The notes beneath the pieces are model-generated. The model was not told the DNA's origin. It searched no databases and worked only from the letters and a program-made list of their open reading frames with translations. Source: Neofusicoccum parvum (lineage: Eukaryota; Ascomycota; Dothideomycetes; Botryosphaeriales; Botryosphaeriaceae). Taken from it: a stretch of DNA of 64,000 bases. The DNA lies in the NCBI GenBank assembly GCA_020912385.1, contig CP087222.1:744001-808000 (forward strand), written 5' to 3'. How positions within the stretch are numbered: the stretch's first letter is position 1; each line of letters begins with the position of its first letter. Of the stretch, positions 22,346 through 32,752 are shown piece after piece. Both the position numbers and the translations under genes were made by a program.

Positions 22346-23314
22346 GTTCAAAGGGGAGGGAGAAGAGTCATTCTGGTCTGAGTAACGGTCCTTTATAATT
22401 CTTGTTGCCCTAGCTTCTAAAGGTCCTGAGTTGTTGGGCTCGACGTTTGTTAGAACTTCACTTTAATAAACCTAAGCACTACTTCACTGGATATCCATTT
22501 TTACTGTTAAGAATGATTTATTGTGTGATAATGAGGGGTTTTACCACAGTTCTCTTGTACCCTGAGAAGAAGCGCCATGGTCTAGCACATAAGAGCGGCA
22601 GTAAGAAGAGTCGTTCATTAACAATGTCGGAATGTTTTTCCCATTACTTTTTTCCTGCGGAGAAACATCTGAATCCCAAGCCCGCCCATCATCTGATGGC
22701 TACAGTGATGCTTTCTTCCTGGCTATTCGTTCAATGCATTCGAGCGGGCTCCGCGTCCTTCTCGTAGTGCGCTACATGGAGTTTAAGTTCGTTTTCCATC
22801 ACCTACGCCCCGCTTTGGACATCCCGAACCCTGTAGTCTCAACGCAAATGACGCTTGTACCTCATTGCTATTGAATCATCCACAATGGTCTCTCCCAATT
22901 ATTCCTACGAGTCATAATCTAAAACTTAGTGCTCCGGTAGTTTGAAGCCCAGTCCAGTTTTGGTGTTGCAGTAATCCTCTCCTCAACCGAGTCACCTCCG
23001 CAAGGAAAGTATCGTCAAAAGACTTGAGTGAAATTGACAGAAATTTAGTACGCGGATGAGGAGCGTAGCTACTTCCGTAGAAAGCAAAATCTCTGAAGGT
23101 GGTTCTAGATTCACCGAGACTTGAAACCTCGTCTGACAAACTCATGGTGTGGTTGGGAGATGAAAGTCGGAATAGTAGATTCTCAGATCTCTGTATCGTG
23201 CTTCGTCCTGATTCGGGCCTGTATCCCAAATAAAGCAGTATTGATTTTCTATCGAGAGGTTTGTGTGACACCGTGACAGCATAGAAAATCTTGTTCAGTG
23301 ATTACAGGTCTGTG
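22346..23314. other. AT-richer intergenic stretch
   Basis: Base composition shifts visibly towards A/T compared with both flanks. Only short interrupted ORFs occur (for example 22912-23271 on minus). I recognise no domain. It may be the degraded 3' part of the relic at 23315-23960. Confidence 0.4.
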
Positions 23315-23960
23315 TCACAGGGCATCATTGCAAGTGAAACTACGTTCGGCGGTTGGTAAGACCAGGAGATTAGACATCCAAAAATGATTTCCAAGGAGTC
23401 TGGGACTTTCTGTCAGCCTCTGCGTACTGATCTCAATACCAACACCTTTGCACTTACTGTGGAAGCTGCTGGTATCCCGAAGCAGGCGTAAATCCAATGG
23501 TGCACTGGCTGCTTTGGAGATCAGTTGTTGGGACAAAAAGATGAACTCTCTTCGTACGCATACATGATAATTTACTAGAGGCAAATCTTTCCACACATCC
23601 GTCTTGTATTTGTGTTACACTGGATTCTACTATCCGTATGCAGCCCTTTGCACCCTCTCTTCCCTCACTGCAGGACGATATCAACCTCGACGCAGATGAT
23701 GTCTTTGCTTCCGCTCTACAGGAGCATCCGTAAAACTCTTCCCCAATTACCTTGTCGTAAGTAGGTCCGATACGGAGTGTGTGGGGACGAGCCCCTGAGG
23801 CTGCCACCACCATTACCATGAGATAGCCACATGGCGGAGGGCTCAGGGGCGATCGCCTTCCAGGTCTGTTTGTGACGAAGTTCAAGATCGGCCTGTAGTC
23901 GCCGGATCTCTTTTAGAAAGTCATTGTATGGATTGATGCGCGAAGCATAGTTCGATATTT
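23315..23960 (-). pseudogene. Decayed protein-coding relic, possibly F-box-like
   Basis: Two protein-like stretches lie on the minus strand in different frames. The upstream one reads ISNYASRINPYNDFLKEIRR then LQADLELRHKQTWKAIAPE, before a stop near 23730. The downstream one reads MWKDLPLVNYHVCVRREFIF then LSQQLISKAASAPLDLRLLR (about 23596-23480). The pattern 'W.dLP..ny....rr.f...l..Skaa..PLdl.ll' weakly recalls the region after the F-box in fungal F-box proteins. No complete frame or start is visible. I call it a broken gene at low confidence. A multi-exon gene with unrecognised introns is the alternative. Confidence 0.28.
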
Positions 23961-24045
23961 GCTTAACCTACAGGCGTCATGGAATGCAGCAACTACAAGT
24001 GGCCGTGAGCAACAAACCCGCAAACTTACGTACATACAAGCATTC

Positions 24046-25499
24046 TCAGACAGCAATCCCTGGCTTTCTCCTCTTACTCACCTCCTCCGTCCCCAGACTA
24101 TCCTCAAACTTCCCCGCGCCCGTCCGCCTCCCCAGCGCCCTCCTCAGGATCCATTCTTTCGCACTCATCTCCCTCTCCTCCCTCTCCCTCCCAATCACCT
24201 CCCCGCTCTCCCGCACCTTCTCCTCGATCCTCTCACTCCCCTCCAACACCCTCAACACCACATCATCCTCCGGCCTCGCAAAGTACACCAAGCTGTACCT
24301 CGTGCACCGCGCCTGCTCCCCCGGCGGCGGCGCCACGCGGTGGATGCTGCTCCTCAGGATGCCGCTCGTCATCTTCACCAACGCGTCCCCGAGGTTGACG
24401 ACGGCGTGGCCGGGCAGCGGCCGCACGAACGCCCACGCCTCCTCCTCGACGCCCTTGCCCTTGCCCTTGCCCTCGCCCTCCAGCCCGACCACGCTGTCGG
24501 CCCGCGCGGCGGCCGCCATGGCCGGCGGCAGCAGCACCTGCAGGCCGCCCACGCGGTTGAACAGCACCGTCACGCTGCCGAAGTCGGTGTGCTCGCCCAG
24601 CGCGACGCGCGCGTCCGACGACGGCTGCGGCGGCGCGCGGATGAAGCGGACCTGGTCGCCCGAGGGGGCGGTCAGGCGGTGCAGGGCCGGCAGGGTGTTG
24701 GGCGGGAGGGCGAGGCGGGAGTTGAGGATGCGGAGGATGAGGTTGACGAGCGAGTGGGACTCGCGGATGAAGGAGGAGAGGAGCGGCCGGTGCGGGCTGA
24801 GGAGCGAGGGCGCCGGGAGGGGCGGGGAGAGGCGGAGGATGTCGTCTTTGGAGGTCTGCTTGCGGAGGCGTGGTCAGCGGGGTTTGGTGGGGGTGGAGGG
24901 GCGGGCGGGCCTGCTTACGTTGTAGAACTCGTTACGGTCTGGGGTGCCGTTCTTGTCGATGACGGTGGCGCCGTAGCCTTTGTATCTGGTGTGCGTCAGT
25001 GGCCAGCCCGTGCAGCCGGGGGTCGTGTTCGAGACTGGAGCGCCCCTGCACCCGCAAGAGGCCAAGGAGGTCCACAGTCCTCTTCCAGCACTCACCCAAA
25101 ATAGCTCCCCTGCTCGCTAAAATCGTACTTCGCCTTCTCCTCGACCGGCAGCTCGAAAAACTCTTCCTGCACGCCGAACAACCTGTCCGCATCGTCGAGC
25201 AGCTGCTCCCCGTCCACGTGCACCTCGACCTGCCGCGCATTCCCGACGGCGCCGCCCTCGGTCTCGTGCTCGTCGCCGGCGCGCAGGTCGATGTAGAAGA
25301 AACCGAGGTCGCAGCACGCGTTCCACAGCCGCTCTGCCTCGTCTTCGCTGCCGTGCAGAAGCCGCGCCAGCGAGATGCGCACCAGCGGGCACGTCGGGAC
25401 GTCTGAGGGGAAGGCCGGAATGTTGGGAAAGTGCTGCGCGGCGTGCGGAGGCGTGAGCGGCCCGTCGGGCGTGTCGGGGAGCTGGGGACCTGGCGCCAT
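24046..25499 (-). CDS. 2-oxoglutarate/Fe(II)-dependent dioxygenase, isopenicillin N synthase-like
   Basis: Three exons on the minus strand. I take the ATG at 25499 (MAPGPQLPDTPDGPLTPPHA); an upstream in-frame start would add 20 residues. The N-terminal DIOX_N part contains CDLGFFYIDL and LFGVQEEFFELPVEEKAKYD, then YKGYGATVIDKNGTPDRNEF. The core has the iron ligands in ALGEHTDFGSVTVLFNRVGG (HxD) and the distal His in SGILRSSIHRVAPPPGEQAR. The 2-oxoglutarate-binding Arg-x-Ser is in RYSLVYFARPEDDVVL. An insert of Gly-Glu/Gly-Lys repeats, encoded by a hexamer tract at 24451-24480, sits in the loop before AWAFVRPLPGHAVVNLGDAL. The family oxidises small molecules. The substrate cannot be read from sequence, and no biosynthetic genes adjoin it. 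Confidence 0.87.
24451..24480. repeat. GCCCTT/GCCCTC hexamer microsatellite inside the dioxygenase gene
   Basis: Five tandem hexamers on the plus strand encode alternating Gly-Lys and Gly-Glu on the coding strand. They lie in a loop of the double-stranded beta-helix domain. Confidence 0.75.
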
Positions 25500-26747
25500 T
25501 GTAGCTGGTCTTCTGGGTGGTGCTCGGAATGCTTGCCGCGCAATTGTCTCCTGCGGCAAGAGGCACCGGGCGGCGGGGTGTATAAGACCGGTTGAGGAGG
25601 TGGGTGCAGCTGAGATGCCGAGGACGGCTGACGTCGGGGTTTGGCTGAAAGTATTGAGGAGAAGATGTATATCGCAAGCTGCGCCGCAACAACACGCAGC
25701 ACACCCCGGCGAACCAGGAAATCGGACGAGGAGCAGGTGCGTGAGAAAGAGGAGGCAGAGGGGGAAAAGGCCAATGGCGGCGCAGCTTTAACAGTCGCCG
25801 GCCGCAGACGAGATCAGCGAGACAGCCAAGTCTCTCCGCTGCTTCTCGAACAGAGAGGAGCTAGCCCCTCAACACATCCCGCCGCGTGCCCGCCGAGCCC
25901 CGCACAAGCATCGGATAAGGCCTTCCGTGCAGAGTGCGCTGCGACTGGGGAGCTAAGAGGTCGGGATGGAGCGGAGTGGAGCGCGGGTTAGCGGCCGGGC
26001 GAACAACACCTCCTCCCGCCTTTGCGGGGAAAAAGGCATTCGCGGATTGGCGCGGCGCCCGTTACATAATCGCCGTGATTCAGACATCGCGCAGCCCGCG
26101 TCTCCACCGCGCACAGCGGGCACGGCGGCCCAGAGACGACGGCGGGCGGCGGTAGGCTTGACGTCGTCACCCACGAAGATCCTCCGCAGCGGTGAAGGGA
26201 TGGCCGCCGACCCCAGCGCACGGCCGCCGCGTCACATGACGACCACGTCAAACACCACTGACAGAAGAGGCAAAGACATGAGAGAAGGCATCAAGTTCAT
26301 TAGCTATCCACAGGCCGATCGTTTCCCCAAGTCCCCGTCATCGCATATGCTTCGTGATAGAATCCCCACTAGTCCAGTCATTAACCCACAGGCAGCCGGC
26401 CAGATGGACGTGCTTGCCAGCCGCCGCCGGAACGCCGTGCAGAGATTGTTCTTTTGTCTTCAAAGGAATGGGCCAGAAGAAGCATTGGCAGAAAGGAAGA
26501 GAGAGACGAGTAGCCAAGAGGCCGGGACCCAGTGGCGACGGTGGGTCGCGTAGCTTGGCGAGATGGGTCTCCTGCCTCTGTTGATGCAACCGCAAACCGG
26601 AGTTATGAACACAAGTCGAATGATATCCCCCGGTCCAAGAGGACCCAAGAATCCTGTCTAGACGGTTGAAGGAGTCGAAGCCTGCATTGGGCATCAGCTT
26701 ATCGTCTGAGCAGCATGGTCCGAGGGAGCTCACCATTGACGACCCGT
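25500..26747. other. Intergenic, 1.2 kb
   Basis: Promoter side of the dioxygenase gene and 3' flank of hex1. Open frames here overlap on both strands without recognisable domains. No gene is called. Confidence 0.45.
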
Positions 26748-27491
26748 CTACAGCCTGGAGCCGTGGACGACCTTGTAGTCGACGACGAGCTCGTTGCCCG
26801 AGTCCGCAATGACGAGGACGCGGATGCTGCCGCGACCGTTGTCGAATGAATCGGCAAGCTTCTTGCTCAGACCGCTCTGGTCAAGAACAGGCAGGCCCTG
26901 CTTGATGTCGCCAGTCTCGGTCATGGACACAATGCGGCCATCCTCGCGAATGTCGAGGACGCGGTACTGCTTGAAGACAGGGCCGAGCATGTTCTGCACA
27001 ATGACCGACGGCGCCGGGTTGGAGATGAAGCTGGACTCCTCATGGAGCTGCTTGGTGAAGAGGTCAACACCGAGGTAGCGGTGCTGGCCCGTCTGAGACG
27101 ACGTGGTGATGCGGATGACCTGGCAAGGGCGGCCCTGAAGGATCAGGAGATCGCCAATGCGGATGTGGTGGCAGGGGATGGTGATGGTGTTGGCTGAAGA
27201 CATGGTGCTGGTGCGCGCCGTCTCCGTGTAGGCCGTGAAGCGGGGGGACCTGGGCTCGGGGACGAAGGTTTCGAGGGGAGGAGGCGGGGGAGCAGAAGCA
27301 GACACGCGCGGCTTGGAGGGGGCGGTGTAGGTCTCCTTGATGACTACTTCCTCCTTGTCAGAGGGGTGGTCGTGCTTGTGGTGGTGAGAGTGGTGAGAGT
27401 GGCCGTGGATCGGGTGGAGGATGCGATCGGCAGCCTTGTGGAGACCGTGACGGAAGCTGTGGTAGTGGCCGTCGTCGTCGTAATATCCCAT
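26748..27491 (-). CDS. hex1: Woronin body major protein Hex-1
   Basis: Hex-1 self-assembles into the crystalline core of Woronin bodies, the peroxisome-derived organelles that plug septal pores after wounding. From the ATG at 27491 the product is 247 residues. MGYYDDDGHYHSFRHGLHKA opens the protein, followed by a His-rich segment and a Pro-rich linker. The conserved domain then begins: ANTITIPCHHIRIGDLLILQ, GRPCQVIRITTSSQTGQHRY, LGVDLFTKQLHEESSFISNP, APSVIVQNMLGPVFKQYRVL. This domain resembles eIF5A in fold. It ends VVDYKVVHGSRL, where SRL is a type-1 peroxisomal targeting signal. The reading frame stays open upstream of this ATG through a spliced region (next entry). Hex1 genes in other fungi are alternatively spliced at the 5' end. 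Confidence 0.95.
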   Translation of the reverse strand: MGYYDDDGHYHSFRHGLHKAADRILHPIHGHSHHSHHHKHDHPSDKEEVVIKETYTAPSKPRVSASAPPPPPLETFVPEPRSPRFTAYTETARTSTMSSANTITIPCHHIRIGDLLILQGRPCQVIRITTSSQTGQHRYLGVDLFTKQLHEESSFISNPAPSVIVQNMLGPVFKQYRVLDIREDGRIVSMTETGDIKQGLPVLDQSGLSKKLADSFDNGRGSIRVLVIADSGNELVVDYKVVHGSRL

Positions 27492-28636
27492 ATCACGCTT
27501 GTGCTTTGGCGGGTCAGTGGTCGTCCGAGAGGTCGTGGACTCTACTCGAACAGACTCGGGGTAGCGTCGGTCGACAACCTCTTGCTCGGCGCGGGCACCG
27601 TAACGAGGCTGCTCCTCGGCAGTCTGGGAGTAGCGGAACTCGGCGAAGTCGCGACCGTAGCGAGACTCGTCGACGATGGGACGGGTGCGCTCGCGGAACT
27701 GGCGCTCAGTCGTGTCAAGCTGCGACTCAGCGAAGTTGTTCGAAGCGCCGAAGACAGGGCGGCCGTCGCGGTCGTAGGTGCGCTCTTTGAAGTCCCTGAC
27801 GTCGTAGGTGCGGTCCTTGACGTTGATCTGGGCCTCGTCGTAGCGCTGGAAGGGCTCCTGGTAGCTGCTGCTGAGAGGGGAGGATGTCAGCGACGATCAA
27901 TGGCAGACGGGAGTGGAGTTGGCAGGATGGGAGGCGAGGATGGGAAGCTCAGGTGAACGGAATGGCCCGTGTGCGTGGCTCATCACTAGGCCAACAGGCG
28001 GACAGGGCGACGAAACTAGGCTCCCGACTGATCCGGGCGGAGCCATTGGAGGCCTGTGTGATGCGTTTGTGCTCGGGAGGCGAAAGGCCAAAGCCCAACA
28101 GAAAGACGCACTCGACTTACCGCTCTCGTTCGATGTCTACCTCGTAGCGGTCGCGTTCAATGCGCTCGCTGCGAGGGTGGCGGCGCTCGTCGCGCTCGTA
28201 GATGTGGACCTCCTCTTCGCGGCGGCCGGCGGGTCGGTGGCGGTCTTTCTCGTAGACGCGGACTTCTTCTTCGAAGCGGTGCTCCTTGCGGCTGGGGGCG
28301 GCAGAGGTGGCTTCGGAGGCGGAGTAGCGAGCTTCGTGACCTTCCCGTCCGACGCGCGAAGTCTTTTCAGAGAGGTTGACCTCGCCCTCTACCTTGACTT
28401 GAGATTCTTCTGCTGAGACAGCGTCACTCCGATACGAGGACGGGAAGACACTGAAGGGAATCGGGACGCGGGCTTCAAAGTCCAGATTGACTGGAGTCGG
28501 GCGTTCCTTCTTGCACCTTCCGAACCGAAGGTCGAAAGGAAGACAAGAAAGAACTTCTTGGCTCCGGAGGGGGGTGTGAGGATGATATCTCACGGGGTGG
28601 TGAAGAAGGTGGGCGAGCGGGCTGCCAGTGTCACGA
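27492..28636 (-). other. ATG-less, in-frame, spliced 5' extension of hex1
   Basis: Upstream of the hex1 ATG the same frame is open back to 27870, an intron acceptor. It can be joined across a 250-nt intron (27871-28120, GTAAGT...CTCAG) to an exon open back to an in-frame TAA at about 28637. The joined ~298 codons contain no ATG. On the minus strand there is no ATG in any frame from 28121 to 28991. The sequence looks like protein: EGEVNLSEKTSRVGREGHEA, the repeated units EEEVRVYEKDRH and EEEVHIYERDER, then ERSSYQEPFQRYDEAQINVK and DRTYDVRDFKERTYDRDGRP, leading straight into MGYYDDD. It is either a long 5' leader or an N-terminal extension started at a non-AUG codon. An unseen ATG exon upstream of 28991 is a third option. 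Confidence 0.6.
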
Positions 28637-30336
28637 TCTTATGAGCTTGCTCGGGCGCCGAAACGTAGGGGGGCGCAATTGGCTGCAGGAGGGGACGAGG
28701 CGGGTGCGAGTGATGGAGACGGTGAGTTGGGTGGTAACGAGGAAACCGACTGGGCTGTTGATGTAGGCTGACGAGTCGGAGGGAGGGCGCTGGGTGCGAA
28801 GTGGGTACGGCGAGGGAGCTTAATGCACGCGGCTGGCGACGCGCAGGGGCCCGGCGCCAGCGATCACAACAGAGCTATGCCCGGCCGGGGCCAGCTTTCC
28901 CCAGCCCGCGCCCGCCCACGGCGCGCCCGGCGGCCAGAGCTGGCGCTCCCAGGCACGCCCGCAGCCGATCTGGCGCCCGTCACGCTGTTGCCATATCAAC
29001 ATCCGAGGTCTTCCAGCCGCCGTCCCATGGCGCGACAGCCCGTCTGCCTGCGCCGCCGCGCCTGGGCGCCGTGTGCAGCTCGCCCTGCGCTTGCGCGCTG
29101 CACAACCGCGCTGCACAACTGCACAACCGCACAACCCGCTGCACATGTAAGCGCGCACCAGGCCAAGCCGATGCTGCAGCGCCCGCACGCGAAACGCCGC
29201 GCCGCCCGCGCAGCACCACTGCGGCACCCTGCTGCCCGGCGTCGCGGTCGAGGCCGCCCTCGCCGTGCGTCTCCACCGCTGCAGCGCTCCCGGTCGTCGT
29301 GGTGCCTTGCCATTGGCGTGCCCTCGCGCCCGCTGCGTCGGCGTGCGCGCGCTGTGATGTGCTGGGAGCTCTGACGGCAAATCCGTTAATCATGCTGCCT
29401 GGATCTTCAGCTTGCCCACAGCTCCCCAGCCCCCCCGGGCCCACGACTCGCCGGCCATTGGCCGCGGCGCCGCCCTCCGACCAAGGGCGGCTGGGAGGTG
29501 GCTTGCAGCTCGCAGTGTCTGCGACTCTCTCCACGCAGCGCCGCACCAACGGCCGCCAGACCCACAGATGGCTGGCAGCAGCTGCCATCCGCCAGCCCCG
29601 TCGCCCTTCAGTCGGTGACGGTGCTGCAGCGAGCCCGACCGTATCCGCGCCCACCCGTCGCTGCAGGCCTCCAGAACGGTCGCCGCCGCGCCTGCAAACG
29701 CTCTGATGCAGCGCGTCCGGCCATGTTCCCTGCTGTCTGGAAGCTTCTCATCGTGCGGATCGCGAGTCGCTCCCTTGCTCATGCTAATGTGGCTGTTGTT
29801 GCATGTGCAACTGTAAATAAATCCCGCTTCCTCGACCGGCCCATTAAATTCGGAGTTGCCTGCCTCGTTCAAGCGAGCCTTGGGGCCACCGCCGGCCGAG
29901 CGTGACGCGTTTTTTTTTTTCTGGTTTGGTCTCGCTTGACCGAGTTGACAACATGAATCGCGACCCCAGCCCAGCTGAGAAATACGAGAGGCAACAACAA
30001 ACATCCATCCCTAGCAGCGGACACTTGTTATGACGGCATCGACCGTGCCAATGCGCCTCGTCGAGCGAGAGAAGCCCGAAGAGTGGAGGCGAAAGGTGCC
30101 TTTCGGATTGTAATTGATTCTCAGGTGAGATCTAATTCTGAATACCTAATGTGATTGATCAATTTCATTGTCGCCGCTGCGAAGGAGCAGCCCGGGGTAG
30201 CTGTGAAGATGAAGCTGGCCAAGTTTCTTTCAATTGGTCCATTTCATTTCCTCCACCTGTGATTATTCCTCCTTTGATGACCCAAAGAGCTTTGTGGACG
30301 CAGACCTGCGTCGAGCCAACCGCATCCAAGCTTTCC
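28637..30336. other. Long G/C-rich intergenic region
   Basis: About 1.7 kb, containing the likely hex1 promoter on its left. ORFs of up to 301 codons open on both strands (28801-29706 and others), but they are Ala/Arg/Pro-rich mirror images caused by composition. A run of 13 T occurs near 29909. No gene is supported. Confidence 0.5.
29096..29146. repeat. CACAAC short repeats
   Basis: CACAAC occurs at 29101, 29114, 29122 and 29130, within irregular CTGCACAACCGC units. This is a short local tandem-like repeat in the intergenic region upstream of hex1. Confidence 0.55.
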
Positions 30337-31593
30337 CTACAAGCTCGTTACAAATCTCAGGATCTTCTCGACAACAAGCTGCGGCTGCTCTTGCTGTGGC
30401 CAATGTCCGGCATTGTCCACGAAGGAGACGCCTCTGAAATCGCTGCAGCTCTCCGGGAAGCTCTCTAGTGCGCCAGGCACCTGGTGGTTTCCCCAATCGG
30501 CCCTCCCCGTCACGAACTTGCTCGGAACTTCAATCTTCTTCCCCACAACTAGCTGGAGGTCCCGCATCTGCTTGGGATCAGTTTGACACCGGTACCAATT
30601 CAGTGCCCCCTGAAACCCGTTGCGCTCCCACTCGCTGACGTAGACGGCGAGATCCTCATCTGACAGCCATCTTTCGGTCGCCTGTGCTTCCTCACCGGCC
30701 ATGTTCGAGGATACAACGTCAGGCATACTGACGGAGAGCGGCATGATGTAGTATTCAGGCATCTTCGCCAGCTCAGACGCACTCCACTTCTCGAGTGCAT
30801 GTGGCTTGTTATGCGCCCAGTCCGCACTCTTGAGGTGGAAGTACCCCCTTAGGAACGCTTTCAGGCCCTGAGGAGGATTGTCCCAATCCTGCGCTGCTTG
30901 CGCTGTGCTGTTGTACCACCTGTAGTGCATGCGAGGTGGATCGAGCGACCCGAGGTCGGCCTGGATGTCTCGTCCAACAATCGTCTCGCCCTGCTGTTGC
31001 TCTGACTGTAGCAAGTTCGCGGTGTTGAATGGCAAAGGTGGTGGAGCCTTGAACGGATGGCTCATCATGACGACACTGTTAAACACGTCCGGACGCATCA
31101 AGGCACAGAAGCTCGCGCTGACGGCTCCGAAGTCGTGTCCGACGACACAGCGCACCTCCGTGTACCCCAGAGCGGAGACCAGGACCAGCATGTCCGCGAC
31201 CAGCCGAGTCATGGTAAATTGGGACAGGTCAACGGTAGAGTATGGAGAACTGTCCCAGCCCGTTGTTCGGCCATAGCCACGCTGGTCTACAGCCACGACG
31301 TAGAAGCCAGCCGAAGACAGAGGCTTCATGACCTTGCGCCATGAGTAGGCGAGCTCAGGGTAGCCATGTAGCAGTAGGATGAGTGGTTTCGTGCGAGTGG
31401 GATCGAAGCCGGCTTCTAGGATGTGGAACGAGAGGCCAGCAGCAGTGTCGGGAACCTGGCGCGAAGTGATGCCTGAGGGCAGAGGGAGCGGCGGGAGGTC
31501 TATCGAGCTTTGCGCGACACTGGCTCCTGAAAGGAACATGGTGGAGTCAGGGGCATGAACGAGCTGTGAAGAGTCGTAGGGTGCTCGGGTCAT
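30337..31593 (-). CDS. Epoxide-hydrolase-like alpha/beta hydrolase
   Basis: Single exon. I take the ATG at 31593 (MTRAPYDSSQLVHAPDSTMF, 418 residues). The frame stays open to 31791 with a less convincing N-terminus. The order of motifs fits the epoxide hydrolase branch: oxyanion-hole motif HGYPE in LILLLHGYPELAYSWRKVMK, then VVAVDQRGYGRTTGWDSSPY, the nucleophile aspartate in CVVGHDFGAVSASFCALMRP, and the catalytic His in VSFVDNAGHWPQQEQPQLVV. Cap-domain tyrosine candidates are MHYRWYN and GALNWYRCQTDP, the latter matching the usual 'NWYR'. An Asp nucleophile favours hydrolysis of epoxides or haloalkanes over esters. There is no secretion signal from the chosen start. The physiological substrate is unknown. 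Confidence 0.87.
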   Translation of the reverse strand: MTRAPYDSSQLVHAPDSTMFLSGASVAQSSIDLPPLPLPSGITSRQVPDTAAGLSFHILEAGFDPTRTKPLILLLHGYPELAYSWRKVMKPLSSAGFYVVAVDQRGYGRTTGWDSSPYSTVDLSQFTMTRLVADMLVLVSALGYTEVRCVVGHDFGAVSASFCALMRPDVFNSVVMMSHPFKAPPPLPFNTANLLQSEQQQGETIVGRDIQADLGSLDPPRMHYRWYNSTAQAAQDWDNPPQGLKAFLRGYFHLKSADWAHNKPHALEKWSASELAKMPEYYIMPLSVSMPDVVSSNMAGEEAQATERWLSDEDLAVYVSEWERNGFQGALNWYRCQTDPKQMRDLQLVVGKKIEVPSKFVTGRADWGNHQVPGALESFPESCSDFRGVSFVDNAGHWPQQEQPQLVVEKILRFVTSL

Positions 31594-32752
31594 GGATATT
31601 GAGAGGTGGGGGTCCCTGGAAGACGAAGCGGCCTTGCCGGCGGAGCAGCACGCTGAGGCCAGGTCGAGAAGGCTGGCGTGCTCTGTGGAGATACTATAGA
31701 AAGAAGCAATCGCAGTTGAACATGGCGGTTCGGGAAGGAAACTGCGGGGAAGGGCAATTTGCATAAGGCAAGACCCTGACAGGCAGAGCACGTGGGACGA
31801 TCTGCAATGCAGTCATCGCTCATCCGGTGGCAGCAGCTGTCAGCGCGGTGAGGAGGCCAGAAATCGCGCGCAGCCCTCGTCGGAACCGTAGGACAGGTGG
31901 TTCTAGTGTTCCTCTGGGTTCCGAAATGGCCGGCAGAGCACCGCATTCACGTCATAGGCTGGAGTGACCTGTGGGGGCGCGGGCTCACCGTGCGGTTCGG
32001 CAGCTGCCAGTGCCAGCAAACTCTAAACGCTGCCGCCGGCGCGCCCTCAGCCTTCCGCCAGCGCGGCGCCCGTGGGCGTGACGTGAGCGTCATCTTGCTC
32101 CCGTCACGCAAGGTACAGGCGCAGAGTCGGAGGGCCCGCGTGCCCGGAGCCGGCTCAGTCGTGGATGCACGCCATCCACTCGTCGCGAGGGCCTTGCCGG
32201 CGTTTCCAATGCGTTTCGCAGTGCTGGGATGGCCCGCGAAACGCTGCGCCGGCGTCTCTTTTTTCTTCGCCCGACGCACAAATGCCGTTAGCCACGGGCG
32301 AGCGCTGCCGTAAAAGTAATTATTGGGATGGGCGTCGACCGCGCTCCGGCCGCTTATGACGACACGGCCGGTGCTGGCACCCTTGGTGACGATCCTGGGG
32401 CGCAAGCTTTCCTCTCTTCCGGGCGAACCCACTTCAACACCACACGTCGCCGCTGATCGCCCGCCGAGACCCTCTCCTCCGCATCTCCTCACGCCCCTGC
32501 AGCCGCATCCCCAGCGCTTGCCGTCTCAGGGCCTCGTGCGCTGCGTGTGCTCTGCGTTTCAGCTGGGCCTGCTTGTGTCAGGCGAGGCAGCTGTCGCGTT
32601 CCACTCCTTTAGGGCGTCCGCCGGCGCCTGTCCAGCACATCCGGCTTCTCCATGACATCAACCTGCTGAGCCCTTGCTTCCGCAACACCACCACCCGCGC
32701 ATCCCGGCTGCTATGACGAGGTAGCATCTCTCCGCCGCTCCTCCAACCCACC
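31594..32752. other. Divergent intergenic, 1.2 kb
   Basis: This carries the promoters of the hydrolase (minus) and the large disordered-protein gene (plus). No coding sequence is supported; ORFs are short and overlap on both strands. Confidence 0.5.

Noticed and set aside
23959..25104. 381-codon plus-strand ORF
   Set aside because: Antisense shadow of the 2-oxoglutarate dioxygenase gene.
28801..29706. 301-codon plus-strand ORF
   Set aside because: Ala/Arg/Pro/Ser-rich with long overlapping ORFs in other frames and strands. This is the expected artefact of very G/C-rich DNA. No domain, no intron logic.
29390..30004. 204-codon minus-strand ORF upstream of hex1
   Set aside because: No recognisable domain, and a poly-T run splits the region. 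It is probably fortuitous.
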